DNA of 64,000 bases from Lacrimispora xylanolytica (lineage in GTDB: Bacteria; Bacillota; Clostridia; Lachnospirales; Lachnospiraceae). The stretch covers positions 62,001 through 126,000 of the forward strand of contig NZ_CP113524.1 of assembly GCF_026723765.1 (NCBI RefSeq), given 5' to 3'. The position numbers and the translations under genes are program-made. The notes under the pieces are model-generated. The model had not been told where the DNA came from. It searched no databases and saw only the letters and a list, made by a program, of their open reading frames with translations. The first letter of the stretch is position 1. Each line of letters starts with the position of its first letter. Positions 9,336-19,689 of the stretch are shown here, in pieces.

Positions 9336-9488
9336 ATGGGAATGAAAGACAAGGTTACAAATAAGCTTCTTCAGGCAACCAGCGACAAGACTGACTTAAA
9401 TAAGAAGCTTCTTACTTTTAACAAATCATTCGTAGAAGTGAACAAAACACTGGGTGGGAATTCAGGGAAAAATAAGAAAAATAAATAA
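9336..9488 (+). CDS. Small basic hypothetical protein (50 aa)
   Basis: A short open frame, MGMKDKVTNKLLQATSDK onward, ending in a Lys/Asn-rich tail. It has an AGGTG ribosome site 7 bases before the ATG at 9336 (a second ATG at 9330 would overlap it). It reads as a small soluble helical protein, lysine-rich, with no membrane segment or cysteine. It stands alone between the trmB terminator and the tRNA promoter. I do not recognise the family; coding status is moderately likely. Confidence 0.5.
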   Translation: MGMKDKVTNKLLQATSDKTDLNKKLLTFNKSFVEVNKTLGGNSGKNKKNK

Positions 9489-9524
9489 AATCTAAAAAAG
9501 AGTAAATAATTTGTAAAAAAGGTG

Positions 9525-9553
9525 TTGACTTTTGTTGAATACGGTTATATAAT
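9525..9553 (+). promoter_or_regulatory. Promoter of tRNA-Lys
   Basis: TTGACT, a 17-base spacer and a perfect TATAAT, with the tRNA 5' end 45 bases further on. A near-consensus promoter fits a stable RNA gene. Confidence 0.8.
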
Positions 9554-9597
9554 TACACTCGTGCTTGAGACGAGAGCACAGGAAAAACGAAAGACAA

Positions 9598-9670
9598 GCG
9601 CCTTTAGCTCAGTTGGTAGAGCAGTAGACTCTTAATCTATTTGTCCGGGGTTCGAGCCCCCGAAGGCGCA
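9598..9670 (+). tRNA. tRNA-Lys (anticodon CTT)
   Basis: Acceptor stem GCGCCTT pairs with AAGGCGC, followed by discriminator A; no CCA is encoded. The D arm (AGCTCAGTTGGTAGAGC), anticodon arm with loop CTCTTAA and the T arm (CCGGGGTTCGAGCCCCCG) are all intact. Total 73 bases. It is a single gene with its own promoter and terminator. Confidence 0.97.
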
Positions 9671-9674
9671 CTAA

Positions 9675-9727
9675 AAAAGTACTGGTTTTGCAGACAGAGA
9701 GCTGCGGGGTCGGTGCTTTTCCTTTTT
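9675..9727 (+). terminator. Terminator after tRNA-Lys
   Basis: AAAAGTACTG (9675-9684) pairs with CGGTGCTTTT (9711-9720), with two G-T pairs, followed by a CCTTTTTT tail. Confidence 0.7.
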
Positions 9728-9789
9728 TGAAAAATAAAATATCGGATCGATATTTTTATCATGCAGGATATGATATGCCTGCAATAGTG

Positions 9790-9836
9790 AAACTGGCGAT
9801 GGGGAAAGTGTTCTATGACTCCATGCCGGTTTTTTA
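9790..9836 (+). terminator. Isolated terminator-like hairpin
   Basis: A 12-bp stem with one bulged G (9790-9802 with 9821-9832) is followed by six T residues. No gene ends here, so it may be a second terminator for the tRNA transcript or the end of an unseen small RNA. Confidence 0.5.
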
Positions 9837-10517
9837 TTGTTTTAATGCTATTTAGGAATCTCTTCTTACCATAATAATGGGACTTGGTTCATGCAATCGA
9901 ATAAAATGGTAGATAACAAGCATAATAGCCTTAAGAAGCTGTAATTCTCATGTGGTCATCTTGTCTTAAGAAAGAGCTATAGGGAGCATGAAAAACCAAC
10001 AAGTGAAATACTCCCTTGTAAGCACATCGAATTAAGAATTATTAAGCTGTGCTCCCGTCATTTTTTATTTCCAGTAAAATATTTATAAACAGTAAGGCGA
10101 ATTTAAGCTTATATTAATTTAAAAGGCTTATTTATGTGTTCCATTTAATAAGAAGAAAAGGTGTTAAAGCCAGTATATTTCCATAGGGAGCATTTGTAGG
10201 ATTTGTTATGGGGATGGAAAAAGTGGTGATTCATCGTATCTTTTTTTTCCATCAAATAAGTCTCTGGGATACCTTGCTTCGTAAGTAATGACGGTTAAAA
10301 TTTATGTTATAAAAAAAACATAGTCATTTTTCATAAAATATAAAACAAAAAATTGTGATAAATCCTAGAAAATTGAATCTTAAAATCGTGACTTTACTTT
10401 TTTATTACATTTTAATTAAAAATATTGATAATAAAACCCGGATTATAACTGTTTAAGTTGTTTTAAATGTTCAAACAATAACCCGCATTAACAAGATGTT
10501 ACGAAATATCTAAAAAG
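9837..10517. other. Non-coding region upstream of the F-ATPase operon
   Basis: About 680 bases with no convincing reading frame. The segment 9867-10066 can fold: TACCAT (9867) with ATGGTA (9906), and GGGAGCA (9982-9988) with TGCTCCC (10050-10056). The same GGGAG can pair instead with CTCCC at 10011, while AGCACA (10021) can pair with TGTGCT (10048). A T6 run follows at 10061. These exclusive pairings look like an attenuator or a structured RNA. From about 10080 on the DNA is very AT-rich and shows nothing recognisable apart from the promoter at 10518. Confidence 0.4.
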
Positions 10518-10546
10518 TTGACAATTTTCGCGGTTGAAAGTATGAT
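10518..10546 (+). promoter_or_regulatory. Promoter of the F-type ATP synthase operon
   Basis: A perfect TTGACA, a 17-base spacer and TATGAT, placed about 100 bases before the first gene, giving a leader of about 90 bases. This is the clearest promoter in the region. Confidence 0.8.
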
Positions 10547-10642
10547 ACACCATATACCTCAAGGAAATTGTATGTCCAAAAATACAATTTTAAAAAGAGG
10601 ATAACAATATAAAAAAGAGAAAGGCTGTCTCTAAGAAAGGAA

Positions 10643-11338
10643 GTGAGCATTACGGAGGATTTAGCAGAGAAGTTAATGGAAGAACTTAACTGCGAAACGG
10701 TATTTACCATCCCGGTATTCGGAGGAATTGGTATCTCAGAATCTGTTGTGGTAACGTGGGTTATCATGGCGGCCCTGACGCTGCTTTCCATTATATTTGT
10801 CAGGAACTTAAAGGTTGAGAACCCTGGAAGGAAGCAGCAGGTACTGGAGTTGGCGGTCGGTGGTCTTTATGGTTTTTTTGATGACCTGATTGGTGAAGAA
10901 GGAAGACGTTACATTCCCTACCTTGTGTCTGTGGCAATTTACATCGGTGTTGCGAATCTCATTGGTTTGCTAGGGCTTAAACCGCCTACCAAGGATTTAA
11001 ATGCCACCGCAGCGCTTGCTATTATGAGCATTCTGCTGATTGAATATGCAAGCTTTCACAGAAAAGGCCTTAAAGGCTTTATTAAAGGCTTTGCGGAGCC
11101 GGTCGCGATTATCGCGCCGATCAATATCCTGGAACTGTTTATCAAACCGCTTTCCTTGTGTATGCGATTGTTTGGTAATGTTTTAGGAGCGTTCGTTGTT
11201 ATGGAGCTTATTAAGCTGATCGTTCCGGCGATCATTCCAATTCCGTTTTCTATGTATTTTGACATTTTTGACGGATTGATTCAGGCGTATGTATTTGTAT
11301 TTTTGACGGCTCTTTTCATCAAGGAGTCAGTAGAGTAA
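10643..11338 (+). CDS. atpB: F-type ATP synthase subunit a
   Basis: Membrane stator subunit with the proton half-channels, about 230 aa and five or six transmembrane helices. The key arginine helix is present in LCMRLFGNVLGAFVVMEL, followed by the C-terminal helix QAYVFVFLTALFIKESVE. The start is uncertain: the GTG at 10643 lies inside an AAGGAAGTGA ribosome-site match, which is better placed for an ATT codon at 10649. Either choice changes only two residues. It is the first gene of a complete atpBEFHAGDC operon without an atpI gene visible. Confidence 0.95.
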   Translation: MSITEDLAEKLMEELNCETVFTIPVFGGIGISESVVVTWVIMAALTLLSIIFVRNLKVENPGRKQQVLELAVGGLYGFFDDLIGEEGRRYIPYLVSVAIYIGVANLIGLLGLKPPTKDLNATAALAIMSILLIEYASFHRKGLKGFIKGFAEPVAIIAPINILELFIKPLSLCMRLFGNVLGAFVVMELIKLIVPAIIPIPFSMYFDIFDGLIQAYVFVFLTALFIKESVE

Positions 11339-11368
11339 AACTAGTTCAAATTAAAAGGAGAGATTATT

Positions 11369-11587
11369 ATGTTTACAGCTATTGGAGCAGGACTCGCAGT
11401 ATTAACAGGTTTAGGTGCAGGTATTGGTATCGGTTTAGCAACCGCTAAGTCCGTAGATGCTATTGCTAGACAGCCAGAAGCAGACGGCAAGATCAGCAAG
11501 GCTCTCTTATTAGGTTGTGCTCTTGCAGAGGCAACTGCTATTTACGGTTTCGTTATTGCCCTTCTTATCATCTTATTCCTCAAATAA
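11369..11587 (+). CDS. atpE: F-type ATP synthase subunit c
   Basis: A 72-aa helical hairpin of the rotor ring. The loop carries the conserved ARQPE motif and helix 2 carries Glu54 in ALAEATAIYG as the ion-binding carboxylate. Na+-binding c subunits have Gln in helix 1 and Ser after the Glu; here the matching positions are Ile21 and Ala55, so the ring probably binds H+. A strong AAAGGAGAG site precedes the ATG. Confidence 0.96.
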   Translation: MFTAIGAGLAVLTGLGAGIGIGLATAKSVDAIARQPEADGKISKALLLGCALAEATAIYGFVIALLIILFLK

Positions 11588-11641
11588 TGCCTGAAATCAG
11601 GATTCGATTGGAAAATATAAATAGAAAGGCAGGCGGTAGAG

Positions 11642-12142
11642 ATGCTTAGACTGGATATGAACGTTGTGTTTAATATGTTGAATCTTATTGTCCTGTATCT
11701 TTTGCTAAGGCATTTCCTGATTAAGCCGGTTATGGAAGTAATGAATAAGCGGCAGGCGATGATTGAGAACAGCATTTCAAATGCCAAAAATTCTGAGGGC
11801 CAGGCAGCAGAGATGAAAAAGCAGTATGAAGATAAGCTGGCGGAATCCTCAAAAGAAGGATTAAAGATTATCGAAGAAGCAAAAAATCAGGCCAAGGTTC
11901 AATATGACCGTATTTTAGAGAATGCGGAAGAAGAGGCTGGCCGGGTGATTTCAGAAGCACAGAGAAAAGCGGAAGCCGATCAGGAAAAAGCGCTTAACGA
12001 AGCTAAGGCTCAGATTGCCGGCTTAGTAATCGCTGCGGCGGCAAAGGTAGTCAATCAGGAAGCGAGTGCCATGGCAAACAAGGCGCTTTATGATTCATTT
12101 ATAGCAGAAGCAGGTGATTCTCATGATGCAGGCAGCAATTAA
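11642..12142 (+). CDS. atpF: F-type ATP synthase subunit b
   Basis: Peripheral stalk protein of 166 aa: an N-terminal membrane helix (MNVVFNMLNLIVLYLLLRHF) followed by a long charged, Ala/Glu/Lys-rich coiled coil. Length and architecture are normal. It overlaps the delta gene by 20 bases, which suggests translational coupling. Confidence 0.94.
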   Translation: MLRLDMNVVFNMLNLIVLYLLLRHFLIKPVMEVMNKRQAMIENSISNAKNSEGQAAEMKKQYEDKLAESSKEGLKIIEEAKNQAKVQYDRILENAEEEAGRVISEAQRKAEADQEKALNEAKAQIAGLVIAAAAKVVNQEASAMANKALYDSFIAEAGDSHDAGSN

Positions 12143-12626
12143 TTACGGACGGGTTCTTTTTGAACTTTCCATTTCCCAGACGGCCATAGAGGAGACGGCT
12201 CTGGCGCTAAAGACAGTGCCGGAGCTTAAGCGTGCCTTAAGCAGTCCTGTGATTCCAAAGGGCAGCAAGCATAAGGTGATTGAGCGCGTGTTTCCAAAAG
12301 AGATGATAACCTTTTTAAAGGTAATCGTGGACCGGAGAGATATGGACCTTGCAGATGATATCTTCGAGGCGTATCGTACGCGGGTAGCGGAGGAAGAGGG
12401 AGTTTTAGAGGCTTCCCTTTACTATGTTACGGAACCGGAAGAAGCACAGCTTCAGGAAATTAAGGCGATGCTTTGCAAAAAGTACGAGAAGAAGGACATA
12501 AGACTCCGCTTGATCGAAGACCCCGGTTTAATCGGTGGATTCATCATCCGTGTAGGAGATGTGGAGACTGACTGGAGCTTAAAGGGACGTCTGAGACAAT
12601 TAGAACAAAAAATAATGCGGAGGTGA
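12123..12626 (+). CDS. atpH: F-type ATP synthase subunit delta
   Basis: About 167 aa stator subunit that joins subunit b to the F1 head. The N-terminal helical domain ([15 protein letters not shown]) and C-terminal [13 protein letters not shown] match the OSCP/delta family. A GTG at 12114 is in frame, but AGGTGA precedes the ATG at 12123 with good spacing. Its last codons, CGG AGG TGA, form the ribosome site of atpA. Confidence 0.93.
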   Translation: MMQAAINYGRVLFELSISQTAIEETALALKTVPELKRALSSPVIPKGSKHKVIERVFPKEMITFLKVIVDRRDMDLADDIFEAYRTRVAEEEGVLEASLYYVTEPEEAQLQEIKAMLCKKYEKKDIRLRLIEDPGLIGGFIIRVGDVETDWSLKGRLRQLEQKIMRR

Positions 12627-12631
12627 AAAAC

Positions 12632-14140
12632 GTGGCTTCCATCAATTCAGATGAAATTATTTCAATATTGAGAAGTGAAATTGCAGATTATGACGCGCAT
12701 GCCAGGGACCAGGAAGTGGGAACTGTAATAAGCGTTGGAGACGGCATTGCAACGGTATATGGTATTGACCATGCAATGTACGGAGAAATCGTTGTATTTG
12801 ATAATGGAATTAAAGGAATGGTTCAGGATATCAGAAGAGAAGATATCGGATGCATCCTCTTTGGTTCTGACCGCGAAGTAAAAGAAGGTTCTAAAGTAAC
12901 AAGAACCAAAAAACGTGCAGGTATTCCGGTAGGTGATAAGTTCGTAGGAAGAGTTGTAAACTCTCTTGGAGCTCCTATCGATGGAAAGGGTGAAATCGTT
13001 TCTGACGATTACCGTCCTATTGAAAATGAAGCACCTGGCATCGTTGACCGTAAGAGCGTATCCGTTCCTATGGAAACAGGTATTCTTGCCATTGACTCCA
13101 TGTTCCCTATCGGACGTGGACAGCGTGAGCTTATCATCGGCGACCGTCAGACTGGTAAGACTTCCATCGCTATTGATGCGATTTTAAACCAGAAGGGCAA
13201 AGATGTGATCTGTGTTTACGTTGCAATCGGACAGAAGGCTTCTACCGTTGCAAAGCTTGTTAACACTTTATCACATTACGGCGCTCTGGAATATACCATC
13301 GTGGTAAATTCTTCAGCAAGCGAACCGGCACCCCTTCAATACATTGCACCTTATTCCGGAACTGCTCTTGCAGAGTACTTCATGCATAAGGGAAAAGATG
13401 TACTGATCGTTTATGATGATTTATCCAAGCACGCAGTGGCTTACCGTTCCCTGTCACTGCTTTTAGAGCGTTCTCCCGGACGTGAGGCATATCCTGGTGA
13501 CGTTTTCTATCTCCATTCCAGACTGCTGGAGCGTTCCAGCCGCTTAAAGGATGAACTTGGAGGAGGTTCCATTACCGCTCTTCCAATTATTGAAACTCAG
13601 GCAGGAGACGTATCTGCCTACATTCCAACCAATGTTATCTCCATTACTGACGGACAGATATTCCTGGAGAGTGATCTTTTCTTCTCCGGTATGAGACCGG
13701 CTGTTAACGTTGGTCTTTCCGTATCCCGAGTTGGTGGTGCGGCTCAGACTAAGGCGATGAAAAAGGCAGCAGGAAGCATTCGTATCGATCTGGCTCAGTG
13801 TCGTGAGATGGAAGTATTCACTCAGTTCAGTTCTGATCTGGATGCAGCGACCAAGGAGCAGATCCAATACGGTAGAGGACTGACAGAGCTGTTAAAGCAG
13901 CCTTTATGTCATCCATTAAGCCTTCATGACCAGGTAATCAGCCTGCTTGTTGCGAACAATCGTCTTCTTGTTGATGTTGAAGTTTCAAAGATCAAGGCAT
14001 TCCAGAGAGATATGCTTGACTACTTTGAAAATGCACATCCGGAGATTGTCAAGGAGATTGAAGAGACGAAGGCCATCTCTGATGAGCTGAAGCAGAAGAT
14101 CCTTGACACAGCGGTTGAATTTAAACAGAAACGGGTGTAA
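12632..14140 (+). CDS. atpA: F-type ATP synthase subunit alpha
   Basis: Non-catalytic nucleotide-binding subunit of F1, 502 aa, the usual length. The P-loop GDRQTGKTS is near residues 169-177 and the arginine-finger segment [13 protein letters not shown] near 365-377. The GTG at 12632 is chosen over the in-frame GTG at 12623 because GGAGGTG sits 6 bases before it and the earlier GTG is part of that site. Confidence 0.97.
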   Translation: MASINSDEIISILRSEIADYDAHARDQEVGTVISVGDGIATVYGIDHAMYGEIVVFDNGIKGMVQDIRREDIGCILFGSDREVKEGSKVTRTKKRAGIPVGDKFVGRVVNSLGAPIDGKGEIVSDDYRPIENEAPGIVDRKSVSVPMETGILAIDSMFPIGRGQRELIIGDRQTGKTSIAIDAILNQKGKDVICVYVAIGQKASTVAKLVNTLSHYGALEYTIVVNSSASEPAPLQYIAPYSGTALAEYFMHKGKDVLIVYDDLSKHAVAYRSLSLLLERSPGREAYPGDVFYLHSRLLERSSRLKDELGGGSITALPIIETQAGDVSAYIPTNVISITDGQIFLESDLFFSGMRPAVNVGLSVSRVGGAAQTKAMKKAAGSIRIDLAQCREMEVFTQFSSDLDAATKEQIQYGRGLTELLKQPLCHPLSLHDQVISLLVANNRLLVDVEVSKIKAFQRDMLDYFENAHPEIVKEIEETKAISDELKQKILDTAVEFKQKRV

Positions 14141-14143
14141 GAT

Positions 14144-15040
14144 ATGGCAAATGCGAGAGAGATACAAAGCAGGATAAACAGTATTAAAAGCACCATGAAA
14201 ATTACCAATGCGATGTATACCATTTCCTCGTCAAAGCTTAAAAGGGCAAGGAAAGCCCTGACTGATACGGAGCCTTATTTTTATGCACTGCAGAGCACCA
14301 TCGCAAGAATTATCAGACATACACCGGATATTAATGATCCGTATCTGGATACCCGGCCGGAGATCAAGAAAGAAGACCGTAAGATCGGATACATCGTGGT
14401 TACGGCTGATAAGGGACTTGCGGGTGCTTATAATCATAATGTATTTAAACTGGCCCAGGAGCAGATTGACAAGGGTGGTAATCCCATGCTGTTCGTCGTA
14501 GGTGAATTGGGGCATCAGTATTTTGTTAAAAAGGGAATACCAGTGGAACAGGATTTCCGGTATACCGTACAGAAGCCTAACATGAGCCGGGCCAGAATCA
14601 TTGAAGAAAAGATCGTGGATTATTTCCTGTCTGGAAAACTTGATGAGGTGTATATGATTTACACCAGAATGGCCAATGCGATGAAGATGGAGGCAGAGGT
14701 GCAGCAGCTTCTTCCTATTCCTAAAAAGCAGATCACCCGAAATGTACCGCTTAATGTACATTTGGAGGAGGTCACCATGTACCCGTCACCTCAGGCAGTG
14801 ATTGATACCATTGTGCCCAATTATATCGCAGGTTTCATCTACGGCGGTCTGGTGGAATCCTATTCCAGTGAGCAGAATTCCAGAATGATGGCAATGCAGG
14901 CTGCAACAAACAGTGCTCAGGATATGTTAAGCGAGCTGGCGATCACTTATAACCGTGTCCGTCAGGCAGCGATCACTCAGGAGATCACTGAGGTAATCAG
15001 CGGGGCAAAAGCCCAGAAAAAGAAAGCGAAGAAAGCGTAG
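14144..15040 (+). CDS. atpG: F-type ATP synthase subunit gamma
   Basis: Central shaft of F1, 298 aa. The N-terminal IQSRINSIKSTMKITNAM and C-terminal RQAAITQEITEVISGA helices, which form the rotating coiled coil, are conserved. It starts 3 bases after the atpA stop. The C-terminus has an extra Lys-rich tail (KAQKKKAKKA). Confidence 0.96.
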   Translation: MANAREIQSRINSIKSTMKITNAMYTISSSKLKRARKALTDTEPYFYALQSTIARIIRHTPDINDPYLDTRPEIKKEDRKIGYIVVTADKGLAGAYNHNVFKLAQEQIDKGGNPMLFVVGELGHQYFVKKGIPVEQDFRYTVQKPNMSRARIIEEKIVDYFLSGKLDEVYMIYTRMANAMKMEAEVQQLLPIPKKQITRNVPLNVHLEEVTMYPSPQAVIDTIVPNYIAGFIYGGLVESYSSEQNSRMMAMQAATNSAQDMLSELAITYNRVRQAAITQEITEVISGAKAQKKKAKKA

Positions 15041-15095
15041 CTTCATCGTGTTTTCAATAAATTGAGAGAGGAGGAGTCCTCACGACTGTGAGTAA

Positions 15096-16496
<1,401 letters not shown>

Positions 16497-16512
16497 CTTG
16501 GAGGTGCTGCCT

Positions 16513-16938
16513 GTGGGTAAGAATACATTTTTCCTTCAGGTTCTTGCCAGCGACAAAGTCTTTTACAGAGGCTCATGCCAGGAACTTGTAATTCCCCTGG
16601 CGGATGGCGAAAAAGCGGTTCTTCCCCACCATGAAAATATGGTCATTGCCGTAGCGATTGGTGAGATGCGCATGCTTGACGGAAACGGTCAGTGGATCAG
16701 CGGTGTGGTTGGTAATGGGTTCGCCCAGATTATCAACAACCGTGTCACTGTTCTCGTGGACACAGCCGAGCGTCCGGAGGATATTGATGAACGCCGGGCC
16801 GAGGAAGCAAGGGAAAGAGCAGAGGAACAGCTTAGACAGGGCAAGAGCCTTCAGGAACATTCTCATTTTGAGGCGTCTTTAGCCAGATCACTGGCAAGAC
16901 TGCGTACAAAACAAAAAATGGGATCTGATAGGAAATAG
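16513..16938 (+). CDS. atpC: F-type ATP synthase subunit epsilon
   Basis: A 141-aa rotor subunit with the N-terminal beta sandwich (FYRGSCQELVIPLADGE) and C-terminal helical hairpin (DERRAEEARERAEEQL). The GTG at 16513 is preferred because GGAGGTG lies 7 bases upstream; an in-frame TTG at 16498 overlaps that site. It is the last gene of the operon and is followed by a strong terminator. Confidence 0.94.
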   Translation: MGKNTFFLQVLASDKVFYRGSCQELVIPLADGEKAVLPHHENMVIAVAIGEMRMLDGNGQWISGVVGNGFAQIINNRVTVLVDTAERPEDIDERRAEEARERAEEQLRQGKSLQEHSHFEASLARSLARLRTKQKMGSDRK

Positions 16939-16947
16939 ATAGGTTAG

Positions 16948-16987
16948 AAAAGATATCCGGCAGGCAGCTGCTTTGGATATCTTTTTT
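16948..16987 (+). terminator. Terminator of the F-ATPase operon
   Basis: AAAAGATATCC (16948-16958) pairs with GGATATCTTTT (16975-16985) and runs into seven T residues. Confidence 0.9.
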
Positions 16988-17030
16988 TATACGATAAAGA
17001 CAGTGAGCCAGCTTGTTATGGCAGAATAAA

Positions 17031-17070
17031 AGGCGCATGGATCAGTGACAAAGACTGATACCATGCGCCT
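17031..17070 (-). terminator. Terminator after the ZIP transporter gene
   Basis: AGGCGCATGG plus ATCAGT pair with ACTGAT plus CCATGCGCCT to form a long stem with a 7-base loop, placed directly after the stop of the minus-strand gene and followed on that strand by TTTATT. Confidence 0.75.
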
Positions 17071-17088
17071 GTTACATAATTATATTTA

Positions 17089-17895
17089 TTAACCCAGAGC
17101 CACATCAAGGATCATCATGATCAGGAATCCCACCATGACCCCAAGGGTTCCTATGTTGGAGTGTTCGCCTAAGTGTGCCTCGGGAATCAGTTCCTCAACG
17201 ACTACATACATCATGGCTCCGGCTGCAAAGGACAGTAACCAGGGCATGAGAGGGGCGATATTTCCTGCGATCAAAACAGTTAAGATACCAAAGATTGGCT
17301 CAACAATTCCGGATAAACTGCCTTTGATAAATGCTTTTTTGGCAGAAAGTCCTTCTTGCCTGAGAGGCAGGGATATGGCAGCGCCCTCAGGAAAGTTCTG
17401 AATGCCGATACCAATGGCAAGTGCCAGTGCAGATGTATAAAGTGCCGGATCATTGCCGTGCTGGGCTGCTAAGGCGAATGCCAGGCCCACGGCCATACCT
17501 TCGGGAATATTGTGCAGGGTAACTGCCATTACTAAAAGTGTGGTACGTTTCCAGGTTGATGAAATTCCTTCGGCCTCATTGCCCTTAGGATTGCTCATAT
17601 CAGCATGAAGATGAGGAAGCAGAGAATCCAGAATAATCAGGAAAAGAACTCCTAATACAAATCCTCCTGCGGCCGGGATCCAGCCAATGCCTCCGGCTGC
17701 TTCTGCTTCTTCAATCGCAGGTATTAAAAGTGACCAGATGGAAGCGGCGATCATTACGCCGGCAGCAAAGCCAAGAAAGGTCCGCTGAACAGACTGATTT
17801 ACTTCCTTCCGAAAGAAAAACACCAGGGATGCTCCTAAGGTAGTCATTAAAAAGGTGAAGCCAGTGCCTCCGGCAGCCCACAAAATCGGTGTCAT
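17089..17895 (-). CDS. ZIP-family divalent metal transporter
   Basis: Membrane protein of 268 aa with eight predicted helices. Metal-binding helices IV and V carry the family motifs HNIPEGMAVG and QNFPEGAAISL. A His-containing cytosolic loop (LLPHLHADMSN) lies between helices III and IV. It probably imports zinc or a similar divalent ion. The ATG follows GGAGGG in the upstream gap. Monocistronic between two terminators; no metal-regulator site is evident. Confidence 0.92.
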   Translation of the reverse strand: MTPILWAAGGTGFTFLMTTLGASLVFFFRKEVNQSVQRTFLGFAAGVMIAASIWSLLIPAIEEAEAAGGIGWIPAAGGFVLGVLFLIILDSLLPHLHADMSNPKGNEAEGISSTWKRTTLLVMAVTLHNIPEGMAVGLAFALAAQHGNDPALYTSALALAIGIGIQNFPEGAAISLPLRQEGLSAKKAFIKGSLSGIVEPIFGILTVLIAGNIAPLMPWLLSFAAGAMMYVVVEELIPEAHLGEHSNIGTLGVMVGFLIMMILDVALG

Positions 17896-18059
17896 AAAAA
17901 TCCCTCCTTTTTATTTCTTATCCTTTCAAATGGGAGTCCATTTGATGGTTTTACTATATCATAAGCAGTCTTTGGGCGCAATGAGATAATTTCCCTTTCC
18001 CTTTCTGACAAAATTATGCTAAAATAGACCTGATTTTACATATGAAAGGAATTCATTCA

Positions 18060-19598
18060 ATGAACATAAAAATAATATGGAGAAAGCGTGTGATCCGTTC
18101 CTTTTTTCTGGCTGCGACAGCAACAACTTTTTTATCTGCCTGCACCAGCACGGAAACGTCTACCAATAAAAGCTCTGCAACCCCTTCCACAGCCACTGTC
18201 TCTGAAGCGAAAAAAGAGTACCAGCCCATTGCCAGACTGCTTCCAGGAGAGGTGCTGCTTCCAAAGCTTAATGGGGTGCCGGATTTAAAAGAAAACCCCA
18301 TTCCTGAATATTTGAGAAACGGCGTGGAGCACCCCGTGGTTGCAAGTCTTCAGGAACGTCTGATGAAATTAGGCTTCATGGATAACGATGAGCCGACCCA
18401 GTTTTTCGGTAACGTAACAGAAGCAGCCATAAAGGTTTATCAGCGCCAGAACGGTCTTGCTCAGGATGGAATCGTAGGTCCTGAGACCTTCACCTCCATC
18501 ATGTCACCGGCAGCGAAGTATTACGCCGTTGCAAAAGGCGTTTGCGGTGATGATATAACGAGAATACAGACTCGTCTGTATGAGCTTGGTTATCTGGCCG
18601 ATGCAGCCCAGGTAAATGGAACCTTTGGAGATGAGACAGAGGTAGCGGTAAGAAAACTTCAGGAAGTCAATGGTCTGAACATCGACGGAAAAGTAGGCCG
18701 TCAGACCATCAATCTTTTATACAGTGAGGAAATTAAGCCCAATCTGGTGTCCTATGGGGAAAAGAGTGATGTGGTCTTAGCCAGCCAGAAACGGTTAAAA
18801 GAGCTTGGTTACCTGATGACAGAAGCAGACGGTGCATACGGCAATGATACAGTAACCGCAGTAAAGCAGTTCCAGGCACGTAATGACCTTGTAGTAGACG
18901 GATACTTAGGACCATCTACCAGAGTGGCTTTAAACAGCAGGGAAGCCCAGCCAAACGGAATGACACTGGGGGAACAGGGAGACTCTGTTACGAATGTTCA
19001 GAAGCTCCTTAATAAGTATGGTTATCTTGCTTCCTCCAATGTAACTGGTTATTACGGAGAATTAACCGTAAATGCCGTAAAAGCTTTCCAGAGCAACAAC
19101 GGCCTTTCTGCAGACGGTTCTGTAGGTAAAGATACCCTTAACAAGCTTTCAGGAAGCGGAGTAAAGAGTGCTGGCTCTAAAAGCAATACCGGAAAAGGCG
19201 GCAGCGGTAACAGCAGTGGCCCTGTAAAGGGTGGTTCTGGTGTTAACGGACTTTTATCCATTGCAAGGTCTAAGCTTGGTAAGCCTTACGTATGGGGTTC
19301 TAAAGGCCCTGGTTCCTTTGACTGCTCCGGATTTATTTATTGGTCCTTAAATCAGGTAGGGGTAAGACAGAGCTACTTAACGTCAGCTGGCTGGAGAAGT
19401 GTTGGAAAGTATACAAAGATCAGCAGCTTTGGAGACTTAAGAGCAGGAGATATCGTAGTCGTTAGCGGCCATGTTGGAATTGTAGCTGGCGGTGGTAATG
19501 TAATTGATGCTTCTTCAAGCCATGGAAGAGTCGTGGAGCGTTCTTTAAGTAACTGGTGGAGAAACAACTTCATCTGCGGCTGGAGAATCTTCGGATAA
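18060..19598 (+). CDS. Lipoprotein-like NlpC/P60 peptidoglycan hydrolase with PG-binding repeats
   Basis: A 512-aa exported protein. The N-terminus has an Arg/Lys-rich start, hydrophobic core and FLSAC lipobox, so it is probably a lipoprotein. Four PG_binding_1 repeats follow (about 75-135, 155-210, 230-285 and 305-365; for example VYQRQNGLAQDGIVGPET). A Gly/Ser linker leads to an NlpC/P60 domain with catalytic Cys in SFDCSGFIYW and His in VSGHVGIVAG. It likely cleaves cell-wall stem peptides. The ATG at 18060 has AAAGGAA at a normal distance; a second ATG at 18042 overlaps that site. Confidence 0.93.
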   Translation: MNIKIIWRKRVIRSFFLAATATTFLSACTSTETSTNKSSATPSTATVSEAKKEYQPIARLLPGEVLLPKLNGVPDLKENPIPEYLRNGVEHPVVASLQERLMKLGFMDNDEPTQFFGNVTEAAIKVYQRQNGLAQDGIVGPETFTSIMSPAAKYYAVAKGVCGDDITRIQTRLYELGYLADAAQVNGTFGDETEVAVRKLQEVNGLNIDGKVGRQTINLLYSEEIKPNLVSYGEKSDVVLASQKRLKELGYLMTEADGAYGNDTVTAVKQFQARNDLVVDGYLGPSTRVALNSREAQPNGMTLGEQGDSVTNVQKLLNKYGYLASSNVTGYYGELTVNAVKAFQSNNGLSADGSVGKDTLNKLSGSGVKSAGSKSNTGKGGSGNSSGPVKGGSGVNGLLSIARSKLGKPYVWGSKGPGSFDCSGFIYWSLNQVGVRQSYLTSAGWRSVGKYTKISSFGDLRAGDIVVVSGHVGIVAGGGNVIDASSSHGRVVERSLSNWWRNNFICGWRIFG

Positions 19599-19650
19599 GA
19601 CTTTAATATGTTATAGTTTGGTGTTTGAATATAATTTGTTCCAATATAGT

Positions 19651-19685
19651 AGGGAGGGGAAGCCTGAATCAGGCTTCCCCTCCCT
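19651..19685. terminator. Bidirectional terminator
   Basis: A perfect 17-bp inverted repeat, AGGGAGGGGAAGCCTGA with its complement and one central base, between two convergent genes; it serves both the hydrolase gene and the histidine kinase gene. Confidence 0.9.
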
Positions 19686-19689
19686 ATTA

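Noticed and set aside
9598-9670. tRNA-Lys as the phage attachment site
   Set aside because: The att core AAAGCACTTTACTTTTTT does not match any part of the tRNA, and both prophage ends are clearly elsewhere.
11369-11587. Na+-specific c ring
   Set aside because: The helix 1 Gln and the Ser after the Glu that mark Na+ c subunits are replaced by Ile21 and Ala55.
13544-13867. 107-aa minus-strand frame inside atpA
   Set aside because: Antisense to a highly conserved gene and without a ribosome site or recognisable domain.
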